A stretch of 64,000 nt of DNA from UBA3792 sp045114775. GTDB taxonomy: Bacteria > Bacillota > Clostridia > Christensenellales > CAG-138. The notes beneath the pieces were generated by a model. That model saw only the letters and a list, made by a program, of their open reading frames with translations. It was not told the origin of the DNA and did not search any database. Numbering within the stretch: position 1 is the first letter of the stretch; each line of letters starts with the position of its first letter. The translations under genes and the position numbers were made by a program. Shown here piece by piece: positions 1-9,505 of this stretch. The stretch lies in the NCBI GenBank assembly GCA_045114775.1, contig JBGULC010000028.1:91575-155574 (forward strand), read 5' to 3'.

Positions 1-3000
1 GGAGGTGACCGTCTCGGGCTCCGGCAGCAGTTCGACCGCTTCCTGCAGATCGGTCAGAAGCGCGTCCGCCGCGGACATACGGTTGGTGATGACTCGGATA
101 TACAGCTTGTCGCCGGGGTCGACCGAGAATCCGCCCTCCGTTTCGGGTTCGGGCTCGTCCGGATCAGGTTCAGGCGCGTCCGGATCGATCTCGATCGGAG
201 CGGCGATTTCGAATTCGACCGTGGACCGGAAGATGTATACGCCTCTCGACTCATCGTATTCATCGGGTTTGACAAGCTCGTATTCACCCTTGTAGACGTC
301 GTTCGCGTCGTAAACCACGAGCTGGATCCCGAGAGGCGCCTCGACCTTTCTCGTTTCGAGAACGCCCATCGGCGTGGTCAGGGAGACCGCATACGGACGC
401 GGACTGATCTCGATCGTCATCTGCGCATTCTTGCCCATCGGAAGGATCGGAATGAACTTTCCGTCGGCAATCTCGTACGCCGGATCGCTCATCACGCCGG
501 TGATCTGGATCCCCTTGAAGATGTTTGCCGTGACCGGGCTGACGCCGTTCGGGAAATTCGCCGAGATGTCGATCGCGGCGTCATTTTCTCCCGTCGGCAT
601 GGGGACCTCGTAGAGCATGGCGGTGCCGTTGACGGAAACGAGGTAGCGCAGATATTTGTTCTCCTCGCCCGTGCCCGGGACCGGTCCCGCGGTCACTTTG
701 CCGTCCTGGTCCGCCGTGCCGCCCGCGGAGCCCGCGGTGATCACCGCGCCGACCGCCGGACGGTTCGACATGCTGCCCGCGCCTCTGTCCTTCAGGTTGT
801 AATCCATGTACCGGAAAGTACCCGTCAGCGTAACGGAGCCGTGCTGCGGCGCCGCCGTCAGGTCGATGATGTTCCGGTCGGGCAGCGTGCCGGGCTTGAA
901 GTACAGCGTGTTCTGCGTGTACGTGCGGGCGACGTTTCGATCCGTCCAGACCGCGACCCAGCCCTTTTGCGGATTCACGGTGATCGGATAAAGCTTGCCC
1001 GCAACCGTCTTGTCCTCGCTGGCAAAGGTGTAGTAGGTGTAGCCCGCTTCAACGGTCGTATCGCCCGCCCGCTTGAGCAGACCGGCGGAAAGGCTGGCCG
1101 TGTCGAATTTTGCAAGATCGGAGGTCTTGACGCGGACCGTGATCTTGTTGTCCTTTTTCTGGATATTCGGCTCAACCACGACCTCCACCGCGCAGAGCCG
1201 CTTCGTGTTCGGTTCGCCTGCGATGTAGATCGGCTGGTCGTCCCAAAACACCCGCGGATCGGCTTCGTAATCCGCTTCGGCGCCGCTGACCTTATAATAC
1301 TGGTTAGCGCCGACGACCTTATTGAAATTGTTCGCGTCGGGATCCAGGATCTCGATGGAGGTCAGCGCAAGCGTGTCGCCCTTGTGGAAGCTGACGTCTC
1401 CCGCCTTGATCTCCATGGTCTCGCCTGCCGGAACGACGTATTCCATCGTGCTGATGGTAAACTTCACGTCGTAGCTGTACGGGTTCCGCAGAATGACCTT
1501 TGAATCGATGTAGTCGAACGCCGGCTTGATGTACAGCTTGCTGTAGTTTGCATAGCCGACCGTATTTGCAAGCCCTGTGTTTTCGACGATCGAATCTCTG
1601 AAATACTGATCGCGCCCTCCGCCGAACATCTCATTCATCATCTCGTTCGAAAGCGTGAACGTAATGGAATGGTTGGATGCGCTTTGGTTGCTGCCGAGCT
1701 GATAGATCGTCGTGCCGTTTTCCCGGACCCAGTTCAACTCCTTCATGTAAGCGAACTGCGTGACGTTGGAGTCGGAGACGTCCTGCACGGTGATGCTGTC
1801 GTCCGCAATGAGCAGCACGTCCTTTCCGCTGTCGACGATGGAAGATTTCGTCGCAACGCCGGCGTCGCCGTTCCGGGCGCCGTTCTCCTGCAGGAACAGA
1901 AGCCCGTCCGCCTGCTTCAGGTTAAACTGGAACATGCGCTTGATCGGCTGGATCCTGGAGATATACAGGTGGTTGCAGTCGTCGCACTGACCGCGGTTGT
2001 AGATGCCGATCCACTGCGGTCTGACGCCGTTAGGTGCGAGGTCAATGACGTATTTGCTCGGGAACATGTTCAGGGTCTTCTCGCCGAAGCTCGCTTTGGA
2101 ATCATAAGAAAGCTCCTTTGCACTGTCCTTCGAACTCCTGGTCATTGTTTTCATCCAATCGGTAGGCTCGTCTCCGCCCTCAAACGTGACTTTCATGTAT
2201 GCGTGATCGCCCGTGCGGGCCCACGTAACCTGCGCGCCCGCGATCGCGTACGGAGAGTTCTTGCTGCCGATCTGATAGATAACGCCTACAAGGCCCTTGC
2301 GGTCTCGGTACCAGTGTTGATCCGTCCACATCAGGTCCCATGCCTGTTTCTTGCTGTCGTACTTATCGTTGCCGCCGAACTGATTGTCCTCGTGGCCGTG
2401 ATAATACGGCGCGTCAATTCGGACTTCGTCCATCAGCTCGGGTCTGCTGAGCTCACGCCGCACCGGCTCCGTGCCGTCCTTCGTGTCGCTGACAGTTCTC
2501 TTGTCGGAAACGCTGCCGGGGTCCGTGGTGAAAGCGTCTTCCGCTTTCTTTTCCGAATAGGTGCCCTTCATCGTGACCGTCGCGTGATCGACGCCGATCG
2601 TGCAGCCCGCGTCCGCCTCAAGGGAAAGACCGAACGAAGCGTCGCCCTTGAAGTACTCCGTGCGCACGGGAATAGTGACCGTGAGCGTCGGAATGCCGAA
2701 CGGGAAGATGAGGGTCTGATCGACCTCGGAATAGTCCCTGCCCATGACCGCATTGCCTTCGCCGGTGGTCTTTACGGTGCCGCCGACGACGAAATTGATC
2801 GCGCCGGTACGCTCGACCGTGATCACGACGCTTTCCTCGCCGGGCGTATGGACGTATTCGACCTGACTGAAGGAAAGCACACACTCCTCGGGTTCTTCGT
2901 CGTCGAGGATCGTGATCGCGCACGCGCTTGCCGCGCTGTTCGTGGTCGTGCCGCTCGGCGCGCCGAGCATCAGGTAGAACATCCTGTTGCCGTCGCTCCT

Positions 3001-3984
3001 ATCGTTGTTCAGCGGAATGATCTCAATATACTTGGAGGTTTCGCCCGGCGCAAAGGTGATCTCGACGTATGCGCCGACCACGGCGTCGGTCAGGACGTTT
3101 GCGACCTTCTGCAGATCCTGGAACAGATCCGTGCTCGAGGTCAGCCGCTGCGAAATCGCGTCCTCGCCGGTAAACAGGTTCGACGCCCGCTGCACGGGAT
3201 CGAGACCGTCATCCGGTTCGCCGATCGTCACGGTTTCGGATCCGTCGGTGACGACCACGTTGGGATCGGACTCAATCGCCGGTTCCTCTGCGGGTTCCTC
3301 CGCCGGTTCTTCTGTGGGTTCCTCCGCCGGTTCCGCTGCGGGCTCTTCCGCCGGTTCCGCTGCGAGCTCTTCCGCGGGTTCCTCCGCGGGCTTCTCCGCA
3401 TCCTCGCCGTACAGTTCCTCTACCGCTTCGGCATAGGGATTTTCGCCGTCGTATTTCTCGTCAAGGCCGCTCTGTTCCTCCAGGAACTCCAGCGCTTCAT
3501 TGACACCCTCCTGAAGCTCCGCCAGCGCTTCGGGATCGTTCATGATCTCCTCCTTCGCGGTCTCGTAATCCTCGAGCGGCATCTGGCCGTATTCGGAATC
3601 TTCCATCATCTCCGCCAGGGACATGTTGTAATCCGGGTTTACGACCTCCTCCTCGGTGCCGCGTACACGGACGATATAGTCCTCGCCGTATTTCGCCGTC
3701 ATATCGGAGATCCTGACAAGCGCCGTGGATTCGCTTTCCGCACTTCCGCCGCGTCCGATGCGCAGCAGATAGATCGCGTTGGCGTTTTCTTCGATCTCAA
3801 CCGCCGGTGCGGTCAGATAGAAGACGTCGTGCATAAGGACGTCCTCCCCGAGCTCGATCTCGGGGATGAAAACATCCTGCCGCTCGTCCTTCACGGCATC
3901 CGCGATCGTTCTCATCGGCAGAATGCCGATCAGCATGAGAAGCGCGATCGCCGTGCTCAGGATTTTGGTCCATCTGTTTGTCAT
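1..3984 (-). CDS. Large secreted Calx-beta repeat protein (C-terminus off the left edge)
   Basis: The frame is open from an ATG at 3984 to the window edge, giving at least 1328 residues. The ATG follows a strong AAGGAGGA Shine-Dalgarno site. Residues 1-28 form a signal peptide: the basic MTNRWTK, a hydrophobic core LSTAIALLMLIGILP, then an Ala cleavage region. An acidic stretch with a Pro-Ala-Glu-Glu-Pro repeat lies at about 196-235. Residues about 300-470 hold one or two Calx-beta-like units, with the pattern ITVERTG, then GRDYSEV, then hydrophobic beta strands. The rest is beta-rich and unrecognised. It is probably a cell-surface or matrix protein. It lies 70 nt downstream of the NHLP exporter genes on the same strand and may share their transcript. 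The Calx-beta family suggests calcium-dependent adhesion, but no substrate can be inferred. The C-terminal anchor, if there is one, is not visible. Confidence 0.85.
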   Translation of the reverse strand, partial: MTNRWTKILSTAIALLMLIGILPMRTIADAVKDERQDVFIPEIELGEDVLMHDVFYLTAPAVEIEENANAIYLLRIGRGGSAESESTALVRISDMTAKYGEDYIVRVRGTEEEVVNPDYNMSLAEMMEDSEYGQMPLEDYETAKEEIMNDPEALAELQEGVNEALEFLEEQSGLDEKYDGENPYAEAVEELYGEDAEKPAEEPAEELAAEPAEEPAAEPAEEPTEEPAEEPAEEPAIESDPNVVVTDGSETVTIGEPDDGLDPVQRASNLFTGEDAISQRLTSSTDLFQDLQKVANVLTDAVVGAYVEITFAPGETSKYIEIIPLNNDRSDGNRMFYLMLGAPSGTTTNSAASACAITILDDEEPEECVLSFSQVEYVHTPGEESVVITVERTGAINFVVGGTVKTTGEGNAVMGRDYSEVDQTLIFPFGIPTLTVTIPVRTEYFKGDASFGLSLEADAGCTIGVDHATVTMKGTYSEKKAEDAFTTDPGSVSDKRTVSDTKDGTEPVRRELSRPELMDEVRIDAPYYHGHEDNQFGGNDKYDSKKQAWDLMWTDQHWYRDRKGLVGVIYQIGSKNSPYAIAGAQVTWARTGDHAYMKVTFEGGDEPTDWMKTMTRSSKDSAKELSYDSKASFGEKTLNMFPSKYVIDLAPNGVRPQWIGIYNRGQCDDCNHLYISRIQPIKRMFQFNLKQADGLLFLQENGARNGDAGVATKSSIVDSGKDVLLIADDSITVQDVSDSNVTQFAYMKELNWVRENGTTIYQLGSNQSASNHSITFTLSNEMMNEMFGGGRDQYFRDSIVENTGLANTVGYANYSKLYIKPAFDYIDSKVILRNPYSYDVKFTISTMEYVVPAGETMEIKAGDVSFHKGDTLALTSIEILDPDANNFNKVVGANQYYKVSGAEADYEADPRVFWDDQPIYIAGEPNTKRLCAVEVVVEPNIQKKDNKITVRVKTSDLAKFDTASLSAGLLKRAGDTTVEAGYTYYTFASEDKTVAGKLYPITVNPQKGWVAVWTDRNVARTYTQNTLYFKPGTLPDRNIIDLTAAPQHGSVTLTGTFRYMDYNLKDRGAGSMSNRPAVGAVITAGSAGGTADQDGKVTAGPVPGTGEENKYLRYLVSVNGTAMLYEVPMPTGENDAAIDISANFPNGVSPVTANIFKGIQITGVMSDPAYEIADGKFIPILPMGKNAQMTIEISPRPYAVSLTTPMGVLETRKVEAPLGIQLVVYDANDVYKGEYELVKPDEYDESRGVYIFRSTVEFEIAAPIEIDPDAPEPDPDEPEPETEGGFSVDPGDKLYIRVITNRMSAADALLTDLQEAVELLPEPETVTS
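3280..3395 (-). repeat. PAEEP-type tandem repeat inside the Calx-beta protein
   Basis: About ten imperfect 12-15-bp units encode repeats of Glu-Glu-Pro-Ala with a few Thr or Leu changes. This is a flexible, strongly acidic linker between the N-terminal part and the Calx-beta region. Copy number in such low-complexity DNA is prone to slippage. Confidence 0.85.
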
Positions 3985-4054
3985 GTGGGATTCCTCCTTA
4001 CCTTCTCTCAATACCCGAACCGCGCCGTAAAAGCACGGTCTGTTTCTTCCGTCG

Positions 4055-6238
4055 TTAAGATTCGATCAGCTGCCGCTTCATCAGATCGACAAAAAGACCG
4101 TTCTTTGCGATCAGCTCGTCGAAGCTTCCTTCCTCAACGATTCTTCCTCCGTCGATCACGATGATCCGGTTGCAGTGCCTGACGGTGGAGATCCTGTGCG
4201 CGATCACGATGCGCGTGCAGCGCATCGCATCCAGCGCGTCGGATACTTTCTTCTGCGCAACGTTGTCCAGCGCCGACGTCGCCTCGTCGAACACCAGCAC
4301 CTTCGGCTTCGCCGCGATCACCCGCGCGATCAGAATCCGCTGCTTCTGTCCGCCGGACAGCGTGCCGCGCCCCTCTGAAACGAACGTACGCATGCCCATC
4401 GGCATTTCGCGGATGTCGTCGGCGATGCCCGCCTTCTCCGCGGCGTCCCACGCTTCCTCCACGGAAAGCCCCGGCTTCATGGCTGCGATGTTGCTGTAGA
4501 TATCGCCGGGAAACAGATCGTTGTTCTGCAGCACGGTCCCGATCATCTTATGGAGACAGGAAAGATTCAGATTGCGGAGATTTTTACCGTCGAAGAAAAC
4601 AGCGCCGGTTTCCGGCTTCTCAAAACCGAGGATCAGCCGCATCAGCGTGGATTTGCCGCAGCCGCTCTTTCCGACAACCGCGACGTATTCTTTCGGATTG
4701 ATCCTCAAAGACACGTTCTGAAAGACGTACGGAGCATCCTTGTCGTAGCGGAACGAAACGCGGTCGAGGTCGATCCTGCCGGTCAGCTTCGTTATGATCT
4801 CCTTGTCCTTCGTTTCCTCCGGAGCCGTTTTCAGGATCGGCTCCGCGATCTTCAGCAGCGGACGGATCTGATACGCCGTAAACGTGACGCCGAACGCGGC
4901 GGTCACCATGCTGACGATGGAACCGTACGCCGCGGAAAACGCAAAGAACGAGGGCGCGTCCACTTCGTGTTTGAGCGCGAGCCGGTAAACAAGAATCATG
5001 GAAAGGAGACCGATCCCCGAGGTTACGGCGCTGCTGATCTTGATCAGCAGCGGAGGACGGTAGACCAGTCCTGCCTTTTCCGAATACAGCTTCATCCACC
5101 GTGCGAACATCCGCTTTTCCGCGCCGACGAGCCGGATCTTCCGGACGCCGGTAATCAGGGAATAGCTGAAACTCGCCTCTTCTGCCTGGATCTCCATGCT
5201 CCGCTCATAAAATTTCCGTTCCATGCGGATCATGATCAGCGACAAGAGAAGCATCACCAGAACGTACGCGACCGCCGCCGGCAGCAGTGCGCGTGCCTGA
5301 CGGTAGATCACGAAAAAGTACAGAAGAGACGTAATCAGCGTTAATCCCATCGTCGTCGTGACGTTCAGATACTGCTCCGCAAAACTTACGATGGCGTCCG
5401 CGCGCGTTTTCATCTCGCCCGCGCCGAAACGCTGAAAGAACCCGACGGGGAGCGACAGCAGGCGCGTCATCACCGCAGTGCGTACTGCGGTGAGCGTTTT
5501 CTGCATCTGTCTCCCGGTGAGAAGCCCTTTCACGACGCTGAACAGATGCATGGAGACCAGAATACAAATCATGCAGACGGAAACCCCGATCAGCGGTTCG
5601 GCGCTTCCGGAGCCGGCCACAGGTCCTGTCAGCAGCTTGACGAGATACGGCAGGATCAGCCCGATCGCCAGGACGAGGAGCCGTGACGCGTTGAGCAGGA
5701 GTCGTTCGCCCAAGGGAACCGATTTCCGGATAAAGCGGATCAGTTCGATCGGCTCAATTTCCTTTTGCGGGAACGGACGGCAGAAGCTCAACGCCGCCGT
5801 TTCGAACCTCGCCGCGCTGCGTCGTGTGACCCGCAGCCGTTTTTTTGTCACCGGATCGTTGAAACTGTATCCGCCGAAGTGTCCGGGGATCAACGCGACG
5901 GGCGTCTGATTGTCCTTCGTGAACGCGAGGATCGGTCCGAATGCGTCGAGGTACCAGCTGTCTTTCAGCTCGACCTCGCGGTACATCATGCCGTACGCCT
6001 GCTGATAGTACTCCGTGAGATCGGAAATGTCGACGAAGCTCTCCGGTATGTCGAGCGGTCTCAATTCGAAAAACTGCAGGATCTCGTCGATCGCATTCTT
6101 CGCGACGTCCCGCTTGTCCTCGTTCCGGATGATCGGGCGTGACCCGAGAACGACGCCCGCGATCTCGTCGAAAGAATTCTCCAGAAGCCGCTGGTCCGTA
6201 TTATTCCGTTCATTCAGTTGTTCCTTAAACAAGCTCAT
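4055..6238 (-). CDS. NHLP-type bacteriocin export ABC transporter, permease/ATPase subunit
   Basis: A 727-residue ABC half-transporter. The first 165 or so residues are a soluble region without a C39 Cys/His signature, as in the permease/ATPase subunit of NHLP (nitrile hydratase leader peptide) export systems. A six-helix exporter membrane domain follows at roughly 180-470. The C-terminal ATPase shows Walker A GKSGCGKST, the Q-loop region, signature LSGGQKQR, Walker B VLVFDEATSALD and the H-loop IVIAHR. It starts 9 nt after the C39-containing partner at 6248-8431, so the two are co-transcribed and probably form a heterodimer in the cytoplasmic membrane. Its role would be export of a leader-bearing ribosomal peptide. 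No intact precursor is visible nearby. A plain multidrug exporter is the alternative, but the N-terminal extension and neighbours argue against it. Confidence 0.88.
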   Translation of the reverse strand: MSLFKEQLNERNNTDQRLLENSFDEIAGVVLGSRPIIRNEDKRDVAKNAIDEILQFFELRPLDIPESFVDISDLTEYYQQAYGMMYREVELKDSWYLDAFGPILAFTKDNQTPVALIPGHFGGYSFNDPVTKKRLRVTRRSAARFETAALSFCRPFPQKEIEPIELIRFIRKSVPLGERLLLNASRLLVLAIGLILPYLVKLLTGPVAGSGSAEPLIGVSVCMICILVSMHLFSVVKGLLTGRQMQKTLTAVRTAVMTRLLSLPVGFFQRFGAGEMKTRADAIVSFAEQYLNVTTTMGLTLITSLLYFFVIYRQARALLPAAVAYVLVMLLLSLIMIRMERKFYERSMEIQAEEASFSYSLITGVRKIRLVGAEKRMFARWMKLYSEKAGLVYRPPLLIKISSAVTSGIGLLSMILVYRLALKHEVDAPSFFAFSAAYGSIVSMVTAAFGVTFTAYQIRPLLKIAEPILKTAPEETKDKEIITKLTGRIDLDRVSFRYDKDAPYVFQNVSLRINPKEYVAVVGKSGCGKSTLMRLILGFEKPETGAVFFDGKNLRNLNLSCLHKMIGTVLQNNDLFPGDIYSNIAAMKPGLSVEEAWDAAEKAGIADDIREMPMGMRTFVSEGRGTLSGGQKQRILIARVIAAKPKVLVFDEATSALDNVAQKKVSDALDAMRCTRIVIAHRISTVRHCNRIIVIDGGRIVEEGSFDELIAKNGLFVDLMKRQLIES

Positions 6239-6247
6239 GACGGTGCC

Positions 6248-8431
6248 TCACGATTCGCTTGCGATCAGTTTTGCGTATGCGCCGTTCTTTTCCATGAGGG
6301 AACCGTGCGTGCCGTGTTCGACCGCCTTCCCGTGATCCAGAACGACAATTTCATCGCAGTCTCTCGCTACGGAGAGCCTGTGCGTGATAACGATGCAGGT
6401 AATGCCCCTGTTGCGTATGGCGCTGAAGACCTCGTATTCCGTCGCTGCGTCCAGCGCGGACGTCGCCTCATCCAGAATCAGAACGGAGGGATCCATCGCA
6501 AGCGCCCGCGCGATCTCCAGCCGCTGACGCTGTCCGCCGGACAGATTCCGTCCGCCGCTGCGAAGCTTATGCTGATACCCGTTTACCATCTCGGAAACGT
6601 CCTTGTGAATCGCCGCGTCGCGCGCCGCGCAGACAACCTCGAAATCCATGATCGAGCTGTCCCACATCCGGATATTGTTGCTCACCGTGCCTTCAAACAG
6701 CGACGGCTCCTGATCGATGACCGTGAGCGAGCTCGAAAGCGCCTCCCGCGGGTACGCGCTCCGCGGCTTGCCGTCGTACAGGATCTCGCCCGACCACGGC
6801 TGATACAGCCCCGCGACCATGCCTGCGATCGTGGATTTCCCGCAGCCGGACGGTCCGACCAGCGCGATCCATTGCCCGGGCTTCACGGAAAGCGAAAAGT
6901 TCTCGATGATCGGCGCGCTCGCTTTGGAGTAGCCGAACGTCACGTTTTTCAGTTCGATCCCTCCACGGATCTTTCCGATCACGTCTTCCGCGCTTTCCTC
7001 CGCTTCCCGGAACGCTTCGTCGTCCCGATACTGCATGACGTCCTCCACGCGTTCCATCTGCGCCCGCATCTCCTGCATCGTCTGACCGGCGTTTACAAAT
7101 GACATCGCCGGCGACAGGAACGAGCTCATAAAGCCCTGAAACATCAGTACCGCACCGAGCGTGAACTCACCGCGGATCGTCAGATACACACCGATCGCCA
7201 GAACTGCATAGTTTGCGAGCGTGACCAGGAACAGCGGAAGCTGACCGAGGTACTGCTCGACCTTTTTCTCTTCCACCGTCTGCAGATTGACGAGCGCCTG
7301 ATAACCGGCCCAGCGGCGGAAAAAGCTGCTTTCGGCGCCGTTTGCCTTAATGGATTCGATCAAGTCGATGCCGGCAAGGGCAGTCGAATCCCGTTTGCTT
7401 TCGTCCCGCAGGCGTACGCGCGTGATATTGATCCGCCGCCGCGAGACGCTTCCGGACAGGAAGACGTTCGCCGTAAGGACCGCAATTCCGAACAGGGAAA
7501 GGATAACGCTTCTTCGCAGCATCAGGACGAGATACAGCCCGACCGCCACCGTATTCATCGCCAGCGGCGCGAGCGAATTCACGAACACGCCCGCAATGGA
7601 AGCGTTCATCGCCTCGCGGGCATGAATGTCGCCCGGACGGCGCTGCACGAAAAAGTCCATAGGCATCCTGAGCACTTTCCACATATAGGACGTGCTGCCG
7701 ATCGCCGCCATCTTGCCGTTTATCCGAAGCGAATAGACCGCGCGCGCCCATTCTGCGGCGATCTGTACAACGCTGAGCACGAGCAGAACGACAAGGAACG
7801 GTTCCGCCCACTGCTCGTTCTGTTCCAGAAGCAGGTGGTCGACAAAAAACCGCGACGCGACAAAGTTTACGATATTGAATATGTAGAAGATCAGCATCAC
7901 AGCGGCAATGAACGCGATCGCCCCGCCCATGCCGGACAGCCGCTTCTTTGCGAACGCGTAGATGCTCGCGGGCTTTCCGTCCCGCCGAAACCGTTCCGTC
8001 GGCTTCATGATCATCACGATGCCGGTGAAGGATTCGTCGAACTCCTTCTTCGTGACACGGACCGCTCCGCGCGCCGAGTCGTTCAGATAGACGTATTTTC
8101 CCCGGAACCCTTTCAGCACGACGAAATGGTTCATATTCCAGTGAATGATGCACGGAAACCGTCCTTTTTCGCGAAGCTCTTCCGGCGACATCTTAAAGAC
8201 CTTCACGTCAAGCCCGTACGACTTTGCCGCAAGATAGATCTTCTCCGCGTTGACGCCGTCCCGCGAGACGCTGCAGTCCGTACGCACCTGTTCGATCGGA
8301 ACCCATTTCCCGTAATAAGCCAAAATCATAGCCAGAGATGCAGCGCCGCACTCCAGCCATTCAAGCTGCATCATAACCGGGACTCTGGCAACGCCCTTTG
8401 TGAGCGTTTGTTTTCCGTTCCGTCTTACCAT
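6248..8431 (-). CDS. NHLP-type bacteriocin export ABC transporter, C39 peptidase/permease/ATPase
   Basis: A 727-residue fusion of C39 peptidase, membrane domain and ATPase. The peptidase at 15-140 has the expected residues: Gln22 for the oxyanion hole, catalytic Cys28 in LECGAASLAMI, His102 in NHFVVLKG and Asp118 in YLNDSARG. Six transmembrane helices follow. The ATPase carries GPSGCGKST, LSGGQRQR, VLILDEATSALD and the switch IVITHRLS. The family cleaves a double-Gly-type leader and exports the mature peptide. All catalytic residues are kept, so the enzyme looks functional even though the adjacent maturase is a fragment. It starts 6 nt after the HlyD-like gene; the Shine-Dalgarno GGAGA lies rather far upstream, which suggests translational coupling. 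Confidence 0.92.
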   Translation of the reverse strand: MVRRNGKQTLTKGVARVPVMMQLEWLECGAASLAMILAYYGKWVPIEQVRTDCSVSRDGVNAEKIYLAAKSYGLDVKVFKMSPEELREKGRFPCIIHWNMNHFVVLKGFRGKYVYLNDSARGAVRVTKKEFDESFTGIVMIMKPTERFRRDGKPASIYAFAKKRLSGMGGAIAFIAAVMLIFYIFNIVNFVASRFFVDHLLLEQNEQWAEPFLVVLLVLSVVQIAAEWARAVYSLRINGKMAAIGSTSYMWKVLRMPMDFFVQRRPGDIHAREAMNASIAGVFVNSLAPLAMNTVAVGLYLVLMLRRSVILSLFGIAVLTANVFLSGSVSRRRINITRVRLRDESKRDSTALAGIDLIESIKANGAESSFFRRWAGYQALVNLQTVEEKKVEQYLGQLPLFLVTLANYAVLAIGVYLTIRGEFTLGAVLMFQGFMSSFLSPAMSFVNAGQTMQEMRAQMERVEDVMQYRDDEAFREAEESAEDVIGKIRGGIELKNVTFGYSKASAPIIENFSLSVKPGQWIALVGPSGCGKSTIAGMVAGLYQPWSGEILYDGKPRSAYPREALSSSLTVIDQEPSLFEGTVSNNIRMWDSSIMDFEVVCAARDAAIHKDVSEMVNGYQHKLRSGGRNLSGGQRQRLEIARALAMDPSVLILDEATSALDAATEYEVFSAIRNRGITCIVITHRLSVARDCDEIVVLDHGKAVEHGTHGSLMEKNGAYAKLIASES

Positions 8432-8437
8432 CGCCGT

Positions 8438-8860
8438 TTATCTGTCTCCGAGAATATACCGGATCAGTTTGATTTCGCCCGTTACGATCTTTCCCAGATA
8501 TTTACCGTCCGGCAGCTCAACGTACGCAAGCCCGGTCTTGATGCCGAATTCGTCCTCTTCCGTTTTGCTGACAAGATACTCCTCTCCGTCGATCCGCACG
8601 ATCATTCCCGCTTCGACGTCGGACGGGATCAGCGTGACGATCCGCGCCTCGCCGTCCGAAACGACGATGTGCACGTCCTTCACGATCTCGATCGATCCGA
8701 TCGCGCTCCACACGATACCGGCAGCCAGAAGCAGCGCCACAGCCGCAATGATGATCCACATCCGCGGCGACGTAACCCTGAGATAATCCGTAAGCTGCTC
8801 CGGTGAGGAAATCTTGTCCATCGCTTTTTTTCGGAATAATGTTTGATCGTTCTCCGCCAT
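8438..8860 (-). CDS. Short NHLP-system HlyD-like secretion protein
   Basis: A 140-residue protein that begins at the ATG at 8860 behind GAGGAAGAAAC, not at the longer upstream frame. The N-terminus FRKKAMDKISSPEQLTDYL followed by a single transmembrane helix (IIIAAVALLLAAGIVW) and a short beta-rich tail matches the membrane-fusion protein of NHLM/NHLP bacteriocin systems. Full HlyD adaptors are 250 residues or more, with a coiled-coil hairpin and a barrel-sandwich hybrid. This one has only the membrane anchor and about 85 extracytoplasmic residues. It is the first gene of the exporter operon. It may be a minimal adaptor suited to a Gram-positive envelope, or a truncated one. Confidence 0.8.
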   Translation of the reverse strand: MAENDQTLFRKKAMDKISSPEQLTDYLRVTSPRMWIIIAAVALLLAAGIVWSAIGSIEIVKDVHIVVSDGEARIVTLIPSDVEAGMIVRIDGEEYLVSKTEEDEFGIKTGLAYVELPDGKYLGKIVTGEIKLIRYILGDR

Positions 8861-8965
8861 GTTTCTTCCTCGCTTTTTTCCGGGAATCCGGTTCGTCCGG
8901 ACCCGTATGCCGGTTTCCGTTTGGTTCCGCCGCCGGGCGCGTTCTTCGCGCAAACATTCCAAGCA

Positions 8966-9020
8966 GGACAGGATCCTGTCCGGTGATGCGTCTTATGCCC
9001 GTTTTGCCGTATCCGGATAC
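8966..9020. promoter_or_regulatory. Two perfect palindromes in the leader of the NHLP exporter operon
   Basis: A 16-bp perfect palindrome, GGACAGGATCCTGTCC, lies at 8966-8981. A 12-bp one, GTATCCGGATAC, lies at 9009-9020. Both fall between the predicted promoter (9054-9082) and the first start codon. They could be operators or leader hairpins. No regulator gene is adjacent. Confidence 0.4.
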
Positions 9021-9053
9021 GTGCTGTTGAATTATTATATATCCTGATTTAAT

Positions 9054-9082
9054 ATAATAACAGAAATACTGCCGGAAATCAA
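9054..9082 (-). promoter_or_regulatory. Sigma-A-type promoter of the NHLP exporter operon
   Basis: On the minus strand, -35 TTGATT and -10 TATTAT are separated by 17 bp. The start site would be near 9047, leaving a leader of about 190 nt before the ATG at 8860. Confidence 0.55.
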
Positions 9083-9505
9083 TATAGTATCGTAATAAAT
9101 CCCCCGCCGGCGCGGGATGCGCCGCTGCCTGCCCACCCTGTATTATACTATCACCATGGATGAAGCATCCGGAAAACAAAGCAACTTATCGGGATTTTCG
9201 GCACATTTGCTGCAGGATTGATCAGCTGTATGCCGCACTGCATAAAGAAGTTTTATGCAAAACGGTGAATTGCAAAGGACGGATTTGTGAGAAAAAGGAG
9301 GGCATTTTATAAGCACGGATCGTACAGAACCACATTCGGCAAAGATTCATTGGAAGCGGATTCCACCGCTTCGGCATGACAAGATCACGATCAGGCCCTC
9401 GCCGCACGATCAAGGGGCGGAGATCCGGATCACAGTTTTTCAAATGAAACACAAGCGTAAGATCCGCGCTTTTCTGAAGCGCGCAGACGAGCGCGACAAC
9501 CGGTA
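9083..9505. other. Intergenic stretch without a recognisable gene
   Basis: I see no convincing coding frame in this stretch. Short open frames have no Shine-Dalgarno site and no family motif. It probably holds eroded sequence of the former maturase locus. Confidence 0.4.

Noticed and set aside
1669..4164. Plus-strand frame of 831 codons
   Set aside because: It is antisense to the Calx-beta gene, has no ribosome site or domain, and is Arg/Val/Asp-rich as expected for a shadow of GC-rich codons.
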